The position numbers were made by a program, and so were the translations under genes. From positions 12,684 through 19,541 of the forward strand of contig DFBQ01000165.1 in NCBI GenBank assembly GCA_002367355.1: a stretch of DNA of 6,858 nucleotides. The letters run 5' to 3'. Below, piece after piece: positions 1 to 6,679 of this stretch. Each line of letters starts with the position of its first letter. Position 1 is the stretch's first letter. Source of the DNA: Deltaproteobacteria bacterium UBA3076 (GTDB taxonomy: Bacteria; Desulfobacterota; Dissulfuribacteria; Dissulfuribacterales; UBA3076). The notes below the pieces were generated by a model that was given only the letters and a program-made list of their open reading frames with translations, was not told the DNA's origin and ran no database searches.

Positions 1-47
1 TTGGCTTGATATGAAGGATGCCCGGATTTTTATCTATTTCAATCCCT

Positions 48-68
48 CAATCACCAATCATCAATCAT
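48..68. repeat. Three tandem CAATCAY heptamers
   Basis: Three back-to-back heptamers, CAATCAC, CAATCAT and CAATCAT, are preceded by a related CAATCCCT (40-47). They lie just upstream of the ribosome binding site of the gene starting at 88. The period of 7 is read directly from the sequence; any function is unknown and so short a run could arise by slippage. Confidence 0.6.
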
Positions 69-87
69 AAGGGAGGAAACATATCCT

Positions 88-1110
88 ATGAGCACATGGC
101 ACATAGCGGTAAATGGTCAGACACAGGGGCCGTATTCGGCCGAAGAAATAAGCACGCATCTTGCGTCAGGACGTATTGGCACGGACACACTGGTCTGGAA
201 GGAGGGAATGGCAGACTGGACGTCTATTTCCCAAATACCGGAGCTGAACATGGATACTCAACGACCCCGCATGGGACCTCCGCTGCCTGCTCCCGGCATG
301 ACCCATGGTATGATGGCCCATGAAATAGACTATCAGATCTTCGGGCAGGAAATGCAATTCGTGGAAATTGAGCTGGATCCAGGTGAAAGCGCCGTGGCTG
401 AAGCCGGGGCAATGATGTATATGACGGATGGAATAGTCATGGAGACGATCTTCGGCGACGGCAGTACTTCCTCGCAGACCGGAAGTTTTTTTGACAAGCT
501 GATGGGAGCCGGGAAACGCCTGATCACAGGTGAGAGTCTTTTTTGCACAGTCTTTACCCAGCAGGGCCACGGAAAAGCAAAGGTTGCCTTTGGAGCGCCA
601 TATCCCGGAAAGATCATTCCCCTGGACCTAAAGGACTACGACAACAAAATAGTCTGCCAGAAAGATGCTTTTCTTTGCGCTGCCAAGGGCGTATCAATTG
701 GGCTTGCATTTCAGAAGAAGATAGGAGCTGCCCTCTTTGGCGGAGAGGGATTCATTATGCAGAAGCTGGAAGGTGACGGCCTGTCTTTTGTCCATGCAGG
801 GGGAACCATTGTGGAAAAACAGCTTGGCACTGGAGAGACCTTGAGAGTTGATACAGGCTGCCTGGTGGCCCTTACTCGCACTGTATCCTATGACATAGAG
901 TATGTTGGAAATGTTAAATCAGCCATTTTCGGAGGCGAAGGCTTCTTCTTCGCCAGTCTTGTCGGACCAGGTCATGTGTGGCTGCAGTCCCTACCCTTTT
1001 CCCGACTTGCCGGCAGAATTCACGAATCTGCACCACAAAACACCGGAGGATCCGGCACCAGGGGGGAAGGATCAGTGCTCGGAGGCCTTGGAGACCTGTT
1101 TCAGAAATAA
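88..1110 (+). CDS. GYF_2 domain - AIM24/TIGR00266 family protein
   Basis: A 340-residue protein with two parts. Residues about 3-53 match the GYF_2 (DUF4339) pattern: W4, G10, the GPYSAEEI stretch, then VWKEGMADW. After a Pro/Gly/Met-rich linker (about 54-77), residues about 78-305 match the AIM24/TIGR00266 family, with HEIDYQIFG at its start and two internal FGGEGF motifs (218-222 and 281-287 regions), suggesting a duplicated beta-structure. The last 30 residues are Gly/Ser-rich and end [10 protein letters not shown]. There is no signal peptide or membrane segment, so it is probably cytoplasmic. The ATG at 88 follows GGGAGG (71-76) with an 11-nt gap. The GYF_2 fold is usually thought to bind peptides; the bacterial AIM24 role is not established, so no function is assigned. 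The family call is firm; the domain limits are by eye. Confidence 0.88.
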   Translation: MSTWHIAVNGQTQGPYSAEEISTHLASGRIGTDTLVWKEGMADWTSISQIPELNMDTQRPRMGPPLPAPGMTHGMMAHEIDYQIFGQEMQFVEIELDPGESAVAEAGAMMYMTDGIVMETIFGDGSTSSQTGSFFDKLMGAGKRLITGESLFCTVFTQQGHGKAKVAFGAPYPGKIIPLDLKDYDNKIVCQKDAFLCAAKGVSIGLAFQKKIGAALFGGEGFIMQKLEGDGLSFVHAGGTIVEKQLGTGETLRVDTGCLVALTRTVSYDIEYVGNVKSAIFGGEGFFFASLVGPGHVWLQSLPFSRLAGRIHESAPQNTGGSGTRGEGSVLGGLGDLFQK

Positions 1111-1246
1111 TCAATACTGTTGTATTCCGGCCGAATACGTGATAAAGACCGACCACAGATTAAGAGTTCACCTTTCGGTGGGTTGCGGTAAAATGGGGGC
1201 TGTAATCCCATGAACCCTGAATCTCTGCACACGTGGGCGGTTACTT
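1111..1246. other. Intergenic gap with repeat remnant
   Basis: This 136-nt gap separates the AIM24-family gene from the M23 peptidase gene. It holds a perfect inverted repeat, GTATTC/GAATAC at 1122-1127 and 1133-1138 with a 5-nt CGGCC loop, which is not followed by a T-run, and then the degenerate repeat at 1160-1221. I see no convincing -35/-10 pair, so I cannot say whether the peptidase gene has its own promoter here. Confidence 0.6.
1160..1221. repeat. Degenerate short copy of the 6425-6583 repeat element
   Basis: Positions 1175-1221 align without gaps to 6537-6583, 36 of 47 bases identical by eye. The match includes a perfect 19-nt block, TCGGTGGGTTGCGGTAAAA, at 1175-1193 and 6537-6555. 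The left edge TTAAGAGTTCAC (1160-1171) resembles the left end GTAAGCGTTCAC (6425-6436), 10 of 12 identical. The copy therefore looks like the far element with its palindromic core missing. It ends 25 nt before the GTG start of the peptidase gene. No target duplication is visible here. Confidence 0.7.
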
Positions 1247-2593
1247 GTGAACAATAATTTTTTTCGTAATACTATCCTTTTTTCTGTGTTTTTATGTATC
1301 CTGTTAGTCGGTTTCCAGATAATCGATTACAGATCCCGGAAAACCTCGCCCGATCAAGATACATTCACATCAAACCAGGCTGATCCGGTCGGAAACAAAG
1401 ATACTGCGGCCTTTGCCGACTATACAGCGAAAACAAAACCGGCTGTCATAGTCAAAGGCATTATCAGGCCCGGCGAGACCTTTTCCCACGCACTGGAAAG
1501 AAACAAGGTGGATAGGGCTCTGGAATCTCAAGTCATTGAAGGATTTTCACAGGTCGTTGATTTCAGAAAATGCAGGCCGGGGGATTCTTTCTGTGTTTCA
1601 CTGGACGATTGCGGAGGGCTCATTCGATGTACTTATGAAAGGAGTCCGCTTGAAATCTATGCATTAGAGCCCAATGAGGACAACAAAAGTAAGTTCCATG
1701 CCTTCAGAGACCCGGTTTTGCTGGAATGCCGTTTGACAAAACTATCTGGGATAATAGACAGTTCTCTGTTTTCCGCCTTCTCAAAGATAGGGGCCAACAG
1801 CAGGCTCACCATGGCCTTCACAGATATATTTGCATCCAGTTTGGATTTTAATACTGAAACCAGGCTTGGCGACCAGTTTGACGTAATTGTTGAGGAATAT
1901 TTCAAGGACGATCGTTTTGTGGGTTATGGCAAAATAGTGGCAGCACAGTATAAAAACCATTACAAAGGCTTTGACGCCTACTATTACAGGCCCGAAGGCC
2001 AAACCAAGGGAAAATACTACGATTCCACCGGCCGGGAGGTCGGGACTTCTTTTTTAAAATCTCCTCTTCCTGTCTACAGAGTGACATCCAAATTCTCCAG
2101 GAGACGTCTGCACCCGATCCTCAAGGTCTATCGCCCTCACCTTGGTGTGGATCTTGCGGCCCCCATAGGTACACGCATAATGGCTGCGGCAGATGGCAGG
2201 GTCAGTTTTGCGGGCTGGCAAAAAGGTTTTGGCAGGACTGTTATCTTAAAACACCTTGGAGGTTACAAGACTTATTACGGGCACCTTTCCAGGTTTGCTA
2301 AAGGCATAAAAAAAGGAATCCGGGTCGAGCAAAAACAAATAATAGGTTATGTAGGGTCAAGTGGTTTGTCCACCGGACCGCATCTTGACTATCGAATCAA
2401 GGAAAACGGCGTATTCAGAAATCCTTTCAACATGAAATTCAAGCCCAAGTCCAGGCTCTCGGGCAAGGCGCTGGATGACTACATTGAAGAACAGGGCGAA
2501 TGGGGACAACTTCTTGAAAATAATTCAGTCCCTAAAACTCTGCAGATTGAAACACGAAAAATCAGGAAACAACCCGATGGCTGGCTGGGTTAA
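1247..2593 (+). CDS. Membrane-anchored M23 peptidase (MepM/NlpD-like endopeptidase)
   Basis: A 448-residue protein that probably cleaves peptide cross-links in periplasmic murein. Residues 5-26 form one hydrophobic segment without a clear cleavage site, suggesting an N-terminal anchor. Residues about 68-120 (IRPGETFSHALERNKV to RPGDSF) resemble the LysM/OapA-like domain that precedes the catalytic domain in MepM-type proteins. The M23 domain spans about 280-395: H298xxxD302 (zinc), YGH346 (catalytic) and GPH379LD381. The usual HxH is HxD here, so the third zinc ligand would be Asp381 rather than His. The GTG start follows GGGCGG (1235-1240) with a 6-nt gap; no ATG lies in frame before the upstream stop at 1211. 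It overlaps the lytic transglycosylase gene by 17 nt. The fold is certain; activity is likely but qualified by the Asp. Confidence 0.9.
   Translation: MNNNFFRNTILFSVFLCILLVGFQIIDYRSRKTSPDQDTFTSNQADPVGNKDTAAFADYTAKTKPAVIVKGIIRPGETFSHALERNKVDRALESQVIEGFSQVVDFRKCRPGDSFCVSLDDCGGLIRCTYERSPLEIYALEPNEDNKSKFHAFRDPVLLECRLTKLSGIIDSSLFSAFSKIGANSRLTMAFTDIFASSLDFNTETRLGDQFDVIVEEYFKDDRFVGYGKIVAAQYKNHYKGFDAYYYRPEGQTKGKYYDSTGREVGTSFLKSPLPVYRVTSKFSRRRLHPILKVYRPHLGVDLAAPIGTRIMAAADGRVSFAGWQKGFGRTVILKHLGGYKTYYGHLSRFAKGIKKGIRVEQKQIIGYVGSSGLSTGPHLDYRIKENGVFRNPFNMKFKPKSRLSGKALDDYIEEQGEWGQLLENNSVPKTLQIETRKIRKQPDGWLG
2564..2569 (+). promoter_or_regulatory. Ribosome binding site deciding the start at 2577
   Basis: AGGAAA lies 7 nt before the ATG at 2577, inside the end of the M23 gene. 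This start puts a hydrophobic export signal at the very N-terminus. The earlier in-frame ATG at 2475 would add 34 polar residues in front of it, so 2577 is preferred. Confidence 0.7.
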
Positions 2594-3464
2594 GTCTCCT
2601 CCAGCTCTCCTTATTATCTTCGTCCTTTCCTCTCTTATATGTCCTGTTTTGTGTCCTGCCTCCAAGGCTGCAAATGCCTCTGTCTGGGAACCTCTTATAG
2701 AACATTTAATAAAGGATGGAGAAGACGAGGCGACAATTCGCAGCATATTTGCCAGACGCGAAGTTCAATTTAATCCCAGGGTCATGCCCCGCAAGCTTTC
2801 TCACAAGGAGAGCAAACTTGATTACAGTAAGTTTCTCAGGCCTGAACGTCTCTCAAGGGCCAGTGCTTTTTTGGATACGCATAAAGAATTGCTGATCCGG
2901 ATAGAAGGTGAATACGGTGTACCCAAGGAAATAAAAGTTGCAATCCTCCTTGTGGAGACAGACCTTGGCCGTTACCTGGGTCCTGATCGCGCCTTTAATA
3001 TATTGGCAAGCATGGCGGCAGCAACTGATATAGATCGTGTAAAACCCTGGCTTCCCCCTGAACTGCTTAAATCCACCGAAAGTGAACGCGTGGAAAAGAA
3101 GCTTAAAGAGAAGTCCCAGTGGGCCTATGAGGAACTCAGGGCACTTCTTCTCTATTCTGAACAAAACAAAATAGATCCCCTGGAAATCAAGGGCTCAATC
3201 TTCGGGGCCATAGGGCTGTGCCAGTTCATGCCTTCAAACGCCCTTCGCTTTGGAATCGACCATGACCACGACGGCAAGGTAGACCTGTTCTCAAAACCCG
3301 ATGCCCTTGCCAGTATGGCAAATTACATAAGAAACTACGGATGGAAAGACAACCTCAGCCGCGAGGAGCAGAAAGCAGTCATTCTCAGATATAACTACAG
3401 CCGCCCATATGCAAGGGCTGTACTTGATGTGGCGGAAAGGCTTTCAGACAGTGCAAACGAATGA
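2577..3464 (+). CDS. MltB-type lytic murein transglycosylase
   Basis: A 295-residue exported protein expected to cleave the MurNAc-GlcNAc bond of peptidoglycan, leaving 1,6-anhydroMurNAc. A hydrophobic stretch (residues about 9-26) followed by ASKAANA suggests a Sec signal cut near residues 30-34. Cys22 and Cys26 do not sit in a good lipobox, so lipoprotein status is unlikely. The MltB/SLT_2 domain fills the rest: GVPKEIKVAILLVETDLG holds the likely catalytic Glu127; GAIGLCQFMPS (210-220) is the family substrate-groove motif; DHDHDGKVDLF (228-238) matches the EF-hand-like stretch of MltB; YNYSRPYARAV (272-282) is near the C-terminus. At 295 residues it is near the family's usual size without a C-terminal peptidoglycan-binding domain. 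It overlaps the upstream endopeptidase gene by 17 nt, so the two are probably co-transcribed and translationally coupled. Confidence 0.9.
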   Translation: MAGWVKSPPALLIIFVLSSLICPVLCPASKAANASVWEPLIEHLIKDGEDEATIRSIFARREVQFNPRVMPRKLSHKESKLDYSKFLRPERLSRASAFLDTHKELLIRIEGEYGVPKEIKVAILLVETDLGRYLGPDRAFNILASMAAATDIDRVKPWLPPELLKSTESERVEKKLKEKSQWAYEELRALLLYSEQNKIDPLEIKGSIFGAIGLCQFMPSNALRFGIDHDHDGKVDLFSKPDALASMANYIRNYGWKDNLSREEQKAVILRYNYSRPYARAVLDVAERLSDSANE

Positions 3465-3468
3465 TGGC

Positions 3469-4119
3469 CTAAGCCACTTGCAAAACATTATTTTTCACCG
3501 CAACAGCAGCCCGAAGCACAGGGTCAAGGGCGTTCTCGGGCCGGAACTCCTGAAAATGATGTCTTGACCCGTAGGGAACCATCTCCTGAATTGCCTGCAG
3601 ATCCCTCTCGGATAACAGCGGCTCCACCACTGTTGTTCGAAACTCATGGTCAATACCACTCTGGGCAATCAGCGCAATACTTTCTTCCAGTTGCTCCTTA
3701 GGTGCGCATACACCTGTCAGGCGGTCATAAAGCTCAAACGGGGCCTTGATGTCCATGGCGATGAAATCCACAAGACCTTCTAAAAGCAACTCGGCCAGAG
3801 CTTCCGGACGACTGCCGTTTGTATCTAATTTGATCTGGTAATCCATCGACCTGACACGATAAAAAAATAGAGAAATGTCAGGCTGCAGCGTTGGCTCCCC
3901 GCCACTGACAACCACACCATTTAGTTGTCCGCGCCGCTTTTCCAGAAACAAAAAGACCTCCTCCAGCGGAATCAGCGCACTGGTCGGCGGATCCATGGGA
4001 ATCAAAGAGCCGTTGTGGCAATACGGACACCGGAAATTGCAGCCCTGCGTGAAAACCACTGCTGCCACATGGCTCGGAAAATCGCTGAGGCTGAATGAGT
4101 TTAAACCGCCGATTCGCAT
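3469..4119 (-). CDS. nrdG: Anaerobic ribonucleotide reductase activating protein (radical SAM)
   Basis: A 216-residue radical-SAM enzyme that uses a [4Fe-4S] cluster and S-adenosylmethionine to make the glycyl radical on NrdD. The cluster motif CxxxCxxC is C27, C31 and C34 within TQGCNFRCPYCHNG. GGEP (73-76), which contacts SAM, follows, then KLDTNG (97-102) and the RTTVV strand (161-165). The N-terminus IGGLNSFSLSDFPSHVAAVVF is typical of the NrdG2 (TIGR02495) branch. The ATG lies inside the last codons of nrdD, a 19-nt overlap, and has no strong ribosome binding site of its own (ATAAACAATT precedes it), so translation probably depends on coupling to nrdD. The stop codon is only 4 nt from the converging transglycosylase gene. 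Pairing with nrdD excludes most other radical-SAM activases. Confidence 0.94.
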   Translation of the reverse strand: MRIGGLNSFSLSDFPSHVAAVVFTQGCNFRCPYCHNGSLIPMDPPTSALIPLEEVFLFLEKRRGQLNGVVVSGGEPTLQPDISLFFYRVRSMDYQIKLDTNGSRPEALAELLLEGLVDFIAMDIKAPFELYDRLTGVCAPKEQLEESIALIAQSGIDHEFRTTVVEPLLSERDLQAIQEMVPYGSRHHFQEFRPENALDPVLRAAVAVKNNVLQVA

Positions 4120-6263
4120 AATTGTTTATCTATCTGATAATAATTACGCAAAGCAAATTCAGCCTGCTTTCCCTCGTTCCACTGCTTGACAGGCCGAAGG
4201 TACCCGACGACACGGGAATAGACTTCCGTTTCCTCACCACACTCTGGACAACAACTTTGCTCACCCCGAAGGTAGCCGTGGGTGGGGCAGACTGAAAATG
4301 TCGGCGTAAGAGTGAAATAAGGAAGGCGGTAATTTTCGCAGACCTTGCGAACAAATGCCTTTACTGCCTGCGGGTCGGATGCAGCTTCTCCGAGGAAGAT
4401 GTGCAGGACCGTGCCACCGGTGTATCTTGCCTGCAACTCGTCCTGCAGATCGAGCATCTGGAAAATGTCCTCAGTGTAGTTGACCGGCAGTTGTGTTGAG
4501 TTGGTGTAAAAAGGTTTCGAATCGGCTTCCCCATCATTGGCGCTACGAATATCAGGATAACGCTCCTTGTCCAGCTTTGCAAAACGATAGGCCGCACCCT
4601 CTGCAGGGGTCGCCTCAAGGTTATAATAATAACCGGTCTCTTCCTGGAACTGACTGAGTTTCTCCCGCATGAAATCAAGCACCCTTAAGGCAAAGGCTGA
4701 ACCTTCTGTTGAGCCGATATCGCTGCCGAGCATATTAAGGCAGGCCTCGTTCATTCCTGTCAACCCGATGGTCGAAAAATGGTTATACCAGTATTGGCCT
4801 TGACGCTGCTTGACATTGCGTAGATAAAATTTTGTATAGGGATAGAGGCTCTTTTCTGTAAAATTTTCCAGCACCTTACGTTTGGTCTCAAGACTTGTCC
4901 GACCAATCTCCATCAGCCGTTCAAGACGCCTGAAGAAATCGTCCTCGTCAGTGGCCAGGTAGCCAAGGCGCGTCATATTAATTGTCACTACGCCGATAGA
5001 CCCGGTCAACGGATTGGCACCGAATAACCCGCCGCCGCGCCTCTCAAGGGCACGCAGATCCAGCCGCAGGCGGCAGCACATGGACCTGGCATCATCAGGC
5101 GACATGTCTGAGTTCACGTAGTTTGCAAAATAGGGAATACCGTATTTTGCTGTGACTTCCCACAGCCTCTCCAGGCCAGGTGCCTCCCAGTCAAAGTCCG
5201 GATCAATGTTATATGTGGGTATGGGGAAGGTGAAGACCCGGTCTCTCGCATCGCCCTCTGCCAACACTTCAAGAAATGCGCGATTGAACATGATCATTTC
5301 GTGCTGAAAATCCGCATAGATCTCTTTTTGTGGCTCACCGCCGATAATGACATTTTCCTGAGCCAGCGTGCCCGGCGGCTGTACATCGAGTGTGACATTG
5401 GTAAAAGGAGTCTGGAAACCTACCCGCGTCGGCACATTTACGTTAAAAACAAATTCCTGCAGGGCCTGCTTGACCTCTTTGTATTTAAGGCCGTCAAAAC
5501 GGATGAAAGGTGCCAGAAGAGTGTCAAAGTTTGAAAAGGCCTGTGCTCCAGCGGCCTCTCCCTGCAATGTGTAAAAGAAATTAATAATCTGTCCGAGCGC
5601 GGTCCTGAAATGTCGTGCAGGGCTGCTTTCCGCCTTGCCGGGTGCTCCCCTGAAACCGAAGCGCAGCAGGTCCTGAAGGTCCCACCCCACGCAGTACACT
5701 GACAGCAGGCCCAGGTCGTGGATATGGACCGCGGCGGATGTGTGCGCTTCACGAATTTCAGGAGTGTAAATTTTGTTGAGCCAGTAAGTCTTGCTGACCT
5801 CGCTTGAGATATAGTTGTTAAGTCCCTGTAAAGAATAGGCCATGTTGCTGTTTTCCCTGACCTTCCAGTCCAGACGATCCAGATAGCGCTCGATCAGGTC
5901 AAGATCGGCCTTTTTGACCATCTCCCGGATGCCTGCATGTCGATCTCGATAGAGAATGTATGCCTTTGCCGTCCTCTTAAACGCCGAGGCCAACAGCACC
6001 TCTTCCACCATATCCTGAATTTCTTCAACCGTTGGCACAGTATCCAGAAACACCATCTGAGCAAGACTTATGACCCGAATTGTAAGCCGTCGGGCAGTAT
6101 CCTCTTTGAATTCACCAGTGGCTCTACCCGCCTTCAGTATGGCAGAGGTAATTTTTGATGACTCAAACGGCACCAAGCGATGGTCACGTTTTCGGATCTG
6201 GGTTAGGCCGATATACTCTGTAATGCTGACTGCCTGTTGGGGAAGCTCAACAACTGTTGTCAT
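4101..6263 (-). CDS. nrdD: Anaerobic ribonucleoside-triphosphate reductase, class III
   Basis: A 720-residue glycyl-radical enzyme that reduces ribonucleoside triphosphates to deoxy forms without oxygen. Residues about 22-112 are an ATP-cone (KRDHRLVPFESSKITSAI), the allosteric site sensing ATP/dATP. The catalytic barrel follows: SMCCRLRLDLR (394-404) supplies the likely thiyl cysteine (C396 or C397), then NPLTGSIGVVTINMTRLGY (417-435). The C-terminal zinc site is C659PTH662 with C672PEC675, a Cys3His form also known in this family. RVVGYLRPV carries the radical Gly687, followed by the conserved QWNEGK. The ATG at 6263 is preceded by AGAGGAA (6271-6277 on this strand) with a suitable gap. Length, domain order and all key residues are intact. 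It heads the nrdDG operon and is preceded by NrdR-like boxes. Confidence 0.97.
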   Translation of the reverse strand: MTTVVELPQQAVSITEYIGLTQIRKRDHRLVPFESSKITSAILKAGRATGEFKEDTARRLTIRVISLAQMVFLDTVPTVEEIQDMVEEVLLASAFKRTAKAYILYRDRHAGIREMVKKADLDLIERYLDRLDWKVRENSNMAYSLQGLNNYISSEVSKTYWLNKIYTPEIREAHTSAAVHIHDLGLLSVYCVGWDLQDLLRFGFRGAPGKAESSPARHFRTALGQIINFFYTLQGEAAGAQAFSNFDTLLAPFIRFDGLKYKEVKQALQEFVFNVNVPTRVGFQTPFTNVTLDVQPPGTLAQENVIIGGEPQKEIYADFQHEMIMFNRAFLEVLAEGDARDRVFTFPIPTYNIDPDFDWEAPGLERLWEVTAKYGIPYFANYVNSDMSPDDARSMCCRLRLDLRALERRGGGLFGANPLTGSIGVVTINMTRLGYLATDEDDFFRRLERLMEIGRTSLETKRKVLENFTEKSLYPYTKFYLRNVKQRQGQYWYNHFSTIGLTGMNEACLNMLGSDIGSTEGSAFALRVLDFMREKLSQFQEETGYYYNLEATPAEGAAYRFAKLDKERYPDIRSANDGEADSKPFYTNSTQLPVNYTEDIFQMLDLQDELQARYTGGTVLHIFLGEAASDPQAVKAFVRKVCENYRLPYFTLTPTFSVCPTHGYLRGEQSCCPECGEETEVYSRVVGYLRPVKQWNEGKQAEFALRNYYQIDKQLCESAV

Positions 6264-6337
6264 GGTCTATTTCCTCTCAAAGGGATTGATATTCTAAACA
6301 AAGGCCTTTCTTGAACTCCGCATTTTGTACTACATAA

Positions 6338-6353
6338 CTCCAACATATTGAAG
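6338..6353 (-). promoter_or_regulatory. NrdR-like box 2 (weaker)
   Basis: Against the NrdR box pattern acaCwAtATaTwGTGt, this 16-mer (CTCCAACATATTGAAG) keeps the core CAAcATATTG but loses the outer TG. Alone it would be weak. Its value is that it begins exactly 31 bp from the stronger box, about three helical turns, the pairing NrdR uses. It falls in the predicted 5' untranslated leader of nrdD. Confidence 0.6.
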
Positions 6354-6366
6354 ACAATCAAATATG
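6344..6366. promoter_or_regulatory. Palindromic operator candidate, CRP/FNR-like
   Basis: An imperfect palindrome, CATATTGA (6344-6351) facing TCAAATATG (6358-6366). It contains TTGAAGACAATCAA (6348-6361), which matches the FNR-family pattern TTGAT-N4-ATCAA at 9 of 10 fixed bases. It overlaps NrdR box 2 and lies just after the predicted transcription start of nrdD, where a bound protein would normally repress. The matching regulator is not in the window, so this is a motif call only. Confidence 0.4.
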
Positions 6367-6368
6367 AA

Positions 6369-6384
6369 TCGCAAGATATAGTGG
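6369..6384 (-). promoter_or_regulatory. NrdR-like box 1 (strong)
   Basis: The 16-mer TCGCAAGATATAGTGG fits the NrdR box acaCwAtATaTwGTGt at nearly all strongly conserved positions (C, A, ATaT, GTG). It overlaps the predicted -10 of the nrdD promoter, as expected for a repressor that senses ATP/dATP and shuts off nrd operons when dNTPs are plentiful. Confidence 0.72.
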
Positions 6385-6401
6385 TCTTATCGGACTGTCA
6401 A
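6373..6401 (-). promoter_or_regulatory. Predicted sigma-70 promoter of nrdDG
   Basis: On the minus strand a perfect -35 TTGACA (6401-6396) is followed after 17 nt by TATCTT (6378-6373), 4 of 6 bases of the -10 consensus. An A/T-rich run upstream of the -35 (6402-6422) could act as an UP element. The start would fall near 6366, giving a leader of about 100 nt. Confidence 0.6.
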
Positions 6402-6410
6402 GCATTAGAC

Positions 6411-6533
6411 TTTAAAAAAAAATTGTAAGCGTTCACAGAGCACCGCATCTGCTTTGTTCCCGGGCACTTGAAGTACGACGAGTACGTCTTCGTGCCCGGC
6501 GCCTCGCATCTGCGGCACCCTGTAAACGCTTAC
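6411..6533 (-). terminator. Possible minus-strand terminator: palindrome plus T-run
   Basis: Read on the minus strand, the long palindrome (6533-6425) is followed by AATTTTTTTTT (6424-6414). That arrangement could end transcription entering from the right and insulate the nrdDG promoter, whose -35 begins 13 nt further on. The stem is long and interrupted, unlike a compact intrinsic terminator, so this is tentative. Confidence 0.35.
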
Positions 6534-6591
6534 AGCTCGGTGGGTTGCGGTAAAACGGGCATTGTAACTCCGTAAACGCTTACAAAAAATT
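6417..6591. repeat. AAAAAATT direct repeats flanking the element
   Basis: AAAAAATT occurs at 6417-6424 and at 6584-6591, directly abutting the left and right ends of the 159-bp element. An 8-bp target-site duplication would look like this. Because the motif is A-rich and low in complexity, chance remains possible. Confidence 0.45.
6425..6583. mobile_element. 159-bp MITE/REP-like palindromic element
   Basis: The left end GTAAGCGTTCACAG (6425-6438) faces CTGTAAACGCTTAC (6520-6533), 13 of 14 complementary, closing a 109-bp imperfect palindrome. Inside it, CCGGGCAC (6460-6467) pairs perfectly with GTGCCCGG (6492-6499), and GTAC at 6473-6476 and 6482-6485 can pair around the tip. CGCATCTGC occurs in both arms (6444-6452 and 6505-6513). 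A second module (6534-6583) ends with another CGTAAACGCTTAC (6571-6583), so the outer ends of the full 159 bp are also inverted repeats. It encodes no protein and would need a transposase supplied from elsewhere. A REP/BIME-type repeat is the alternative reading. Confidence 0.6.
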
Positions 6592-6679
6592 AAACCCTGG
6601 GATGCAGGTTCTGGGAATAACCCCCGGAGGGCATCATTTCTTGACAGTCAGGGAATATTATGAAAAAAGTGTTGCAAGC

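Noticed and set aside
166..570. Open frame of 134 codons antisense to the AIM24-family gene
   Set aside because: It lies wholly opposite a clearly conserved gene, resembles no known protein, and is one of several overlapping shadow frames.
1122..1138. GTATTC/GAATAC hairpin as a terminator for the AIM24-family gene
   Set aside because: The stem is only 6 bp and AT-rich, and no T-run follows it.
2475..2576. Earlier in-frame ATG for the lytic transglycosylase
   Set aside because: It would place 34 polar residues before the signal sequence and overlap the M23 gene by over 100 nt; the ATG at 2577 has a ribosome binding site and an N-terminal export signal.
6425..6583. CRISPR array or riboswitch
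   Set aside because: There are no regularly spaced identical repeats with unique spacers, and the palindrome lies outside any gene's leader, upstream of the nrdDG promoter, without a recognised riboswitch core.
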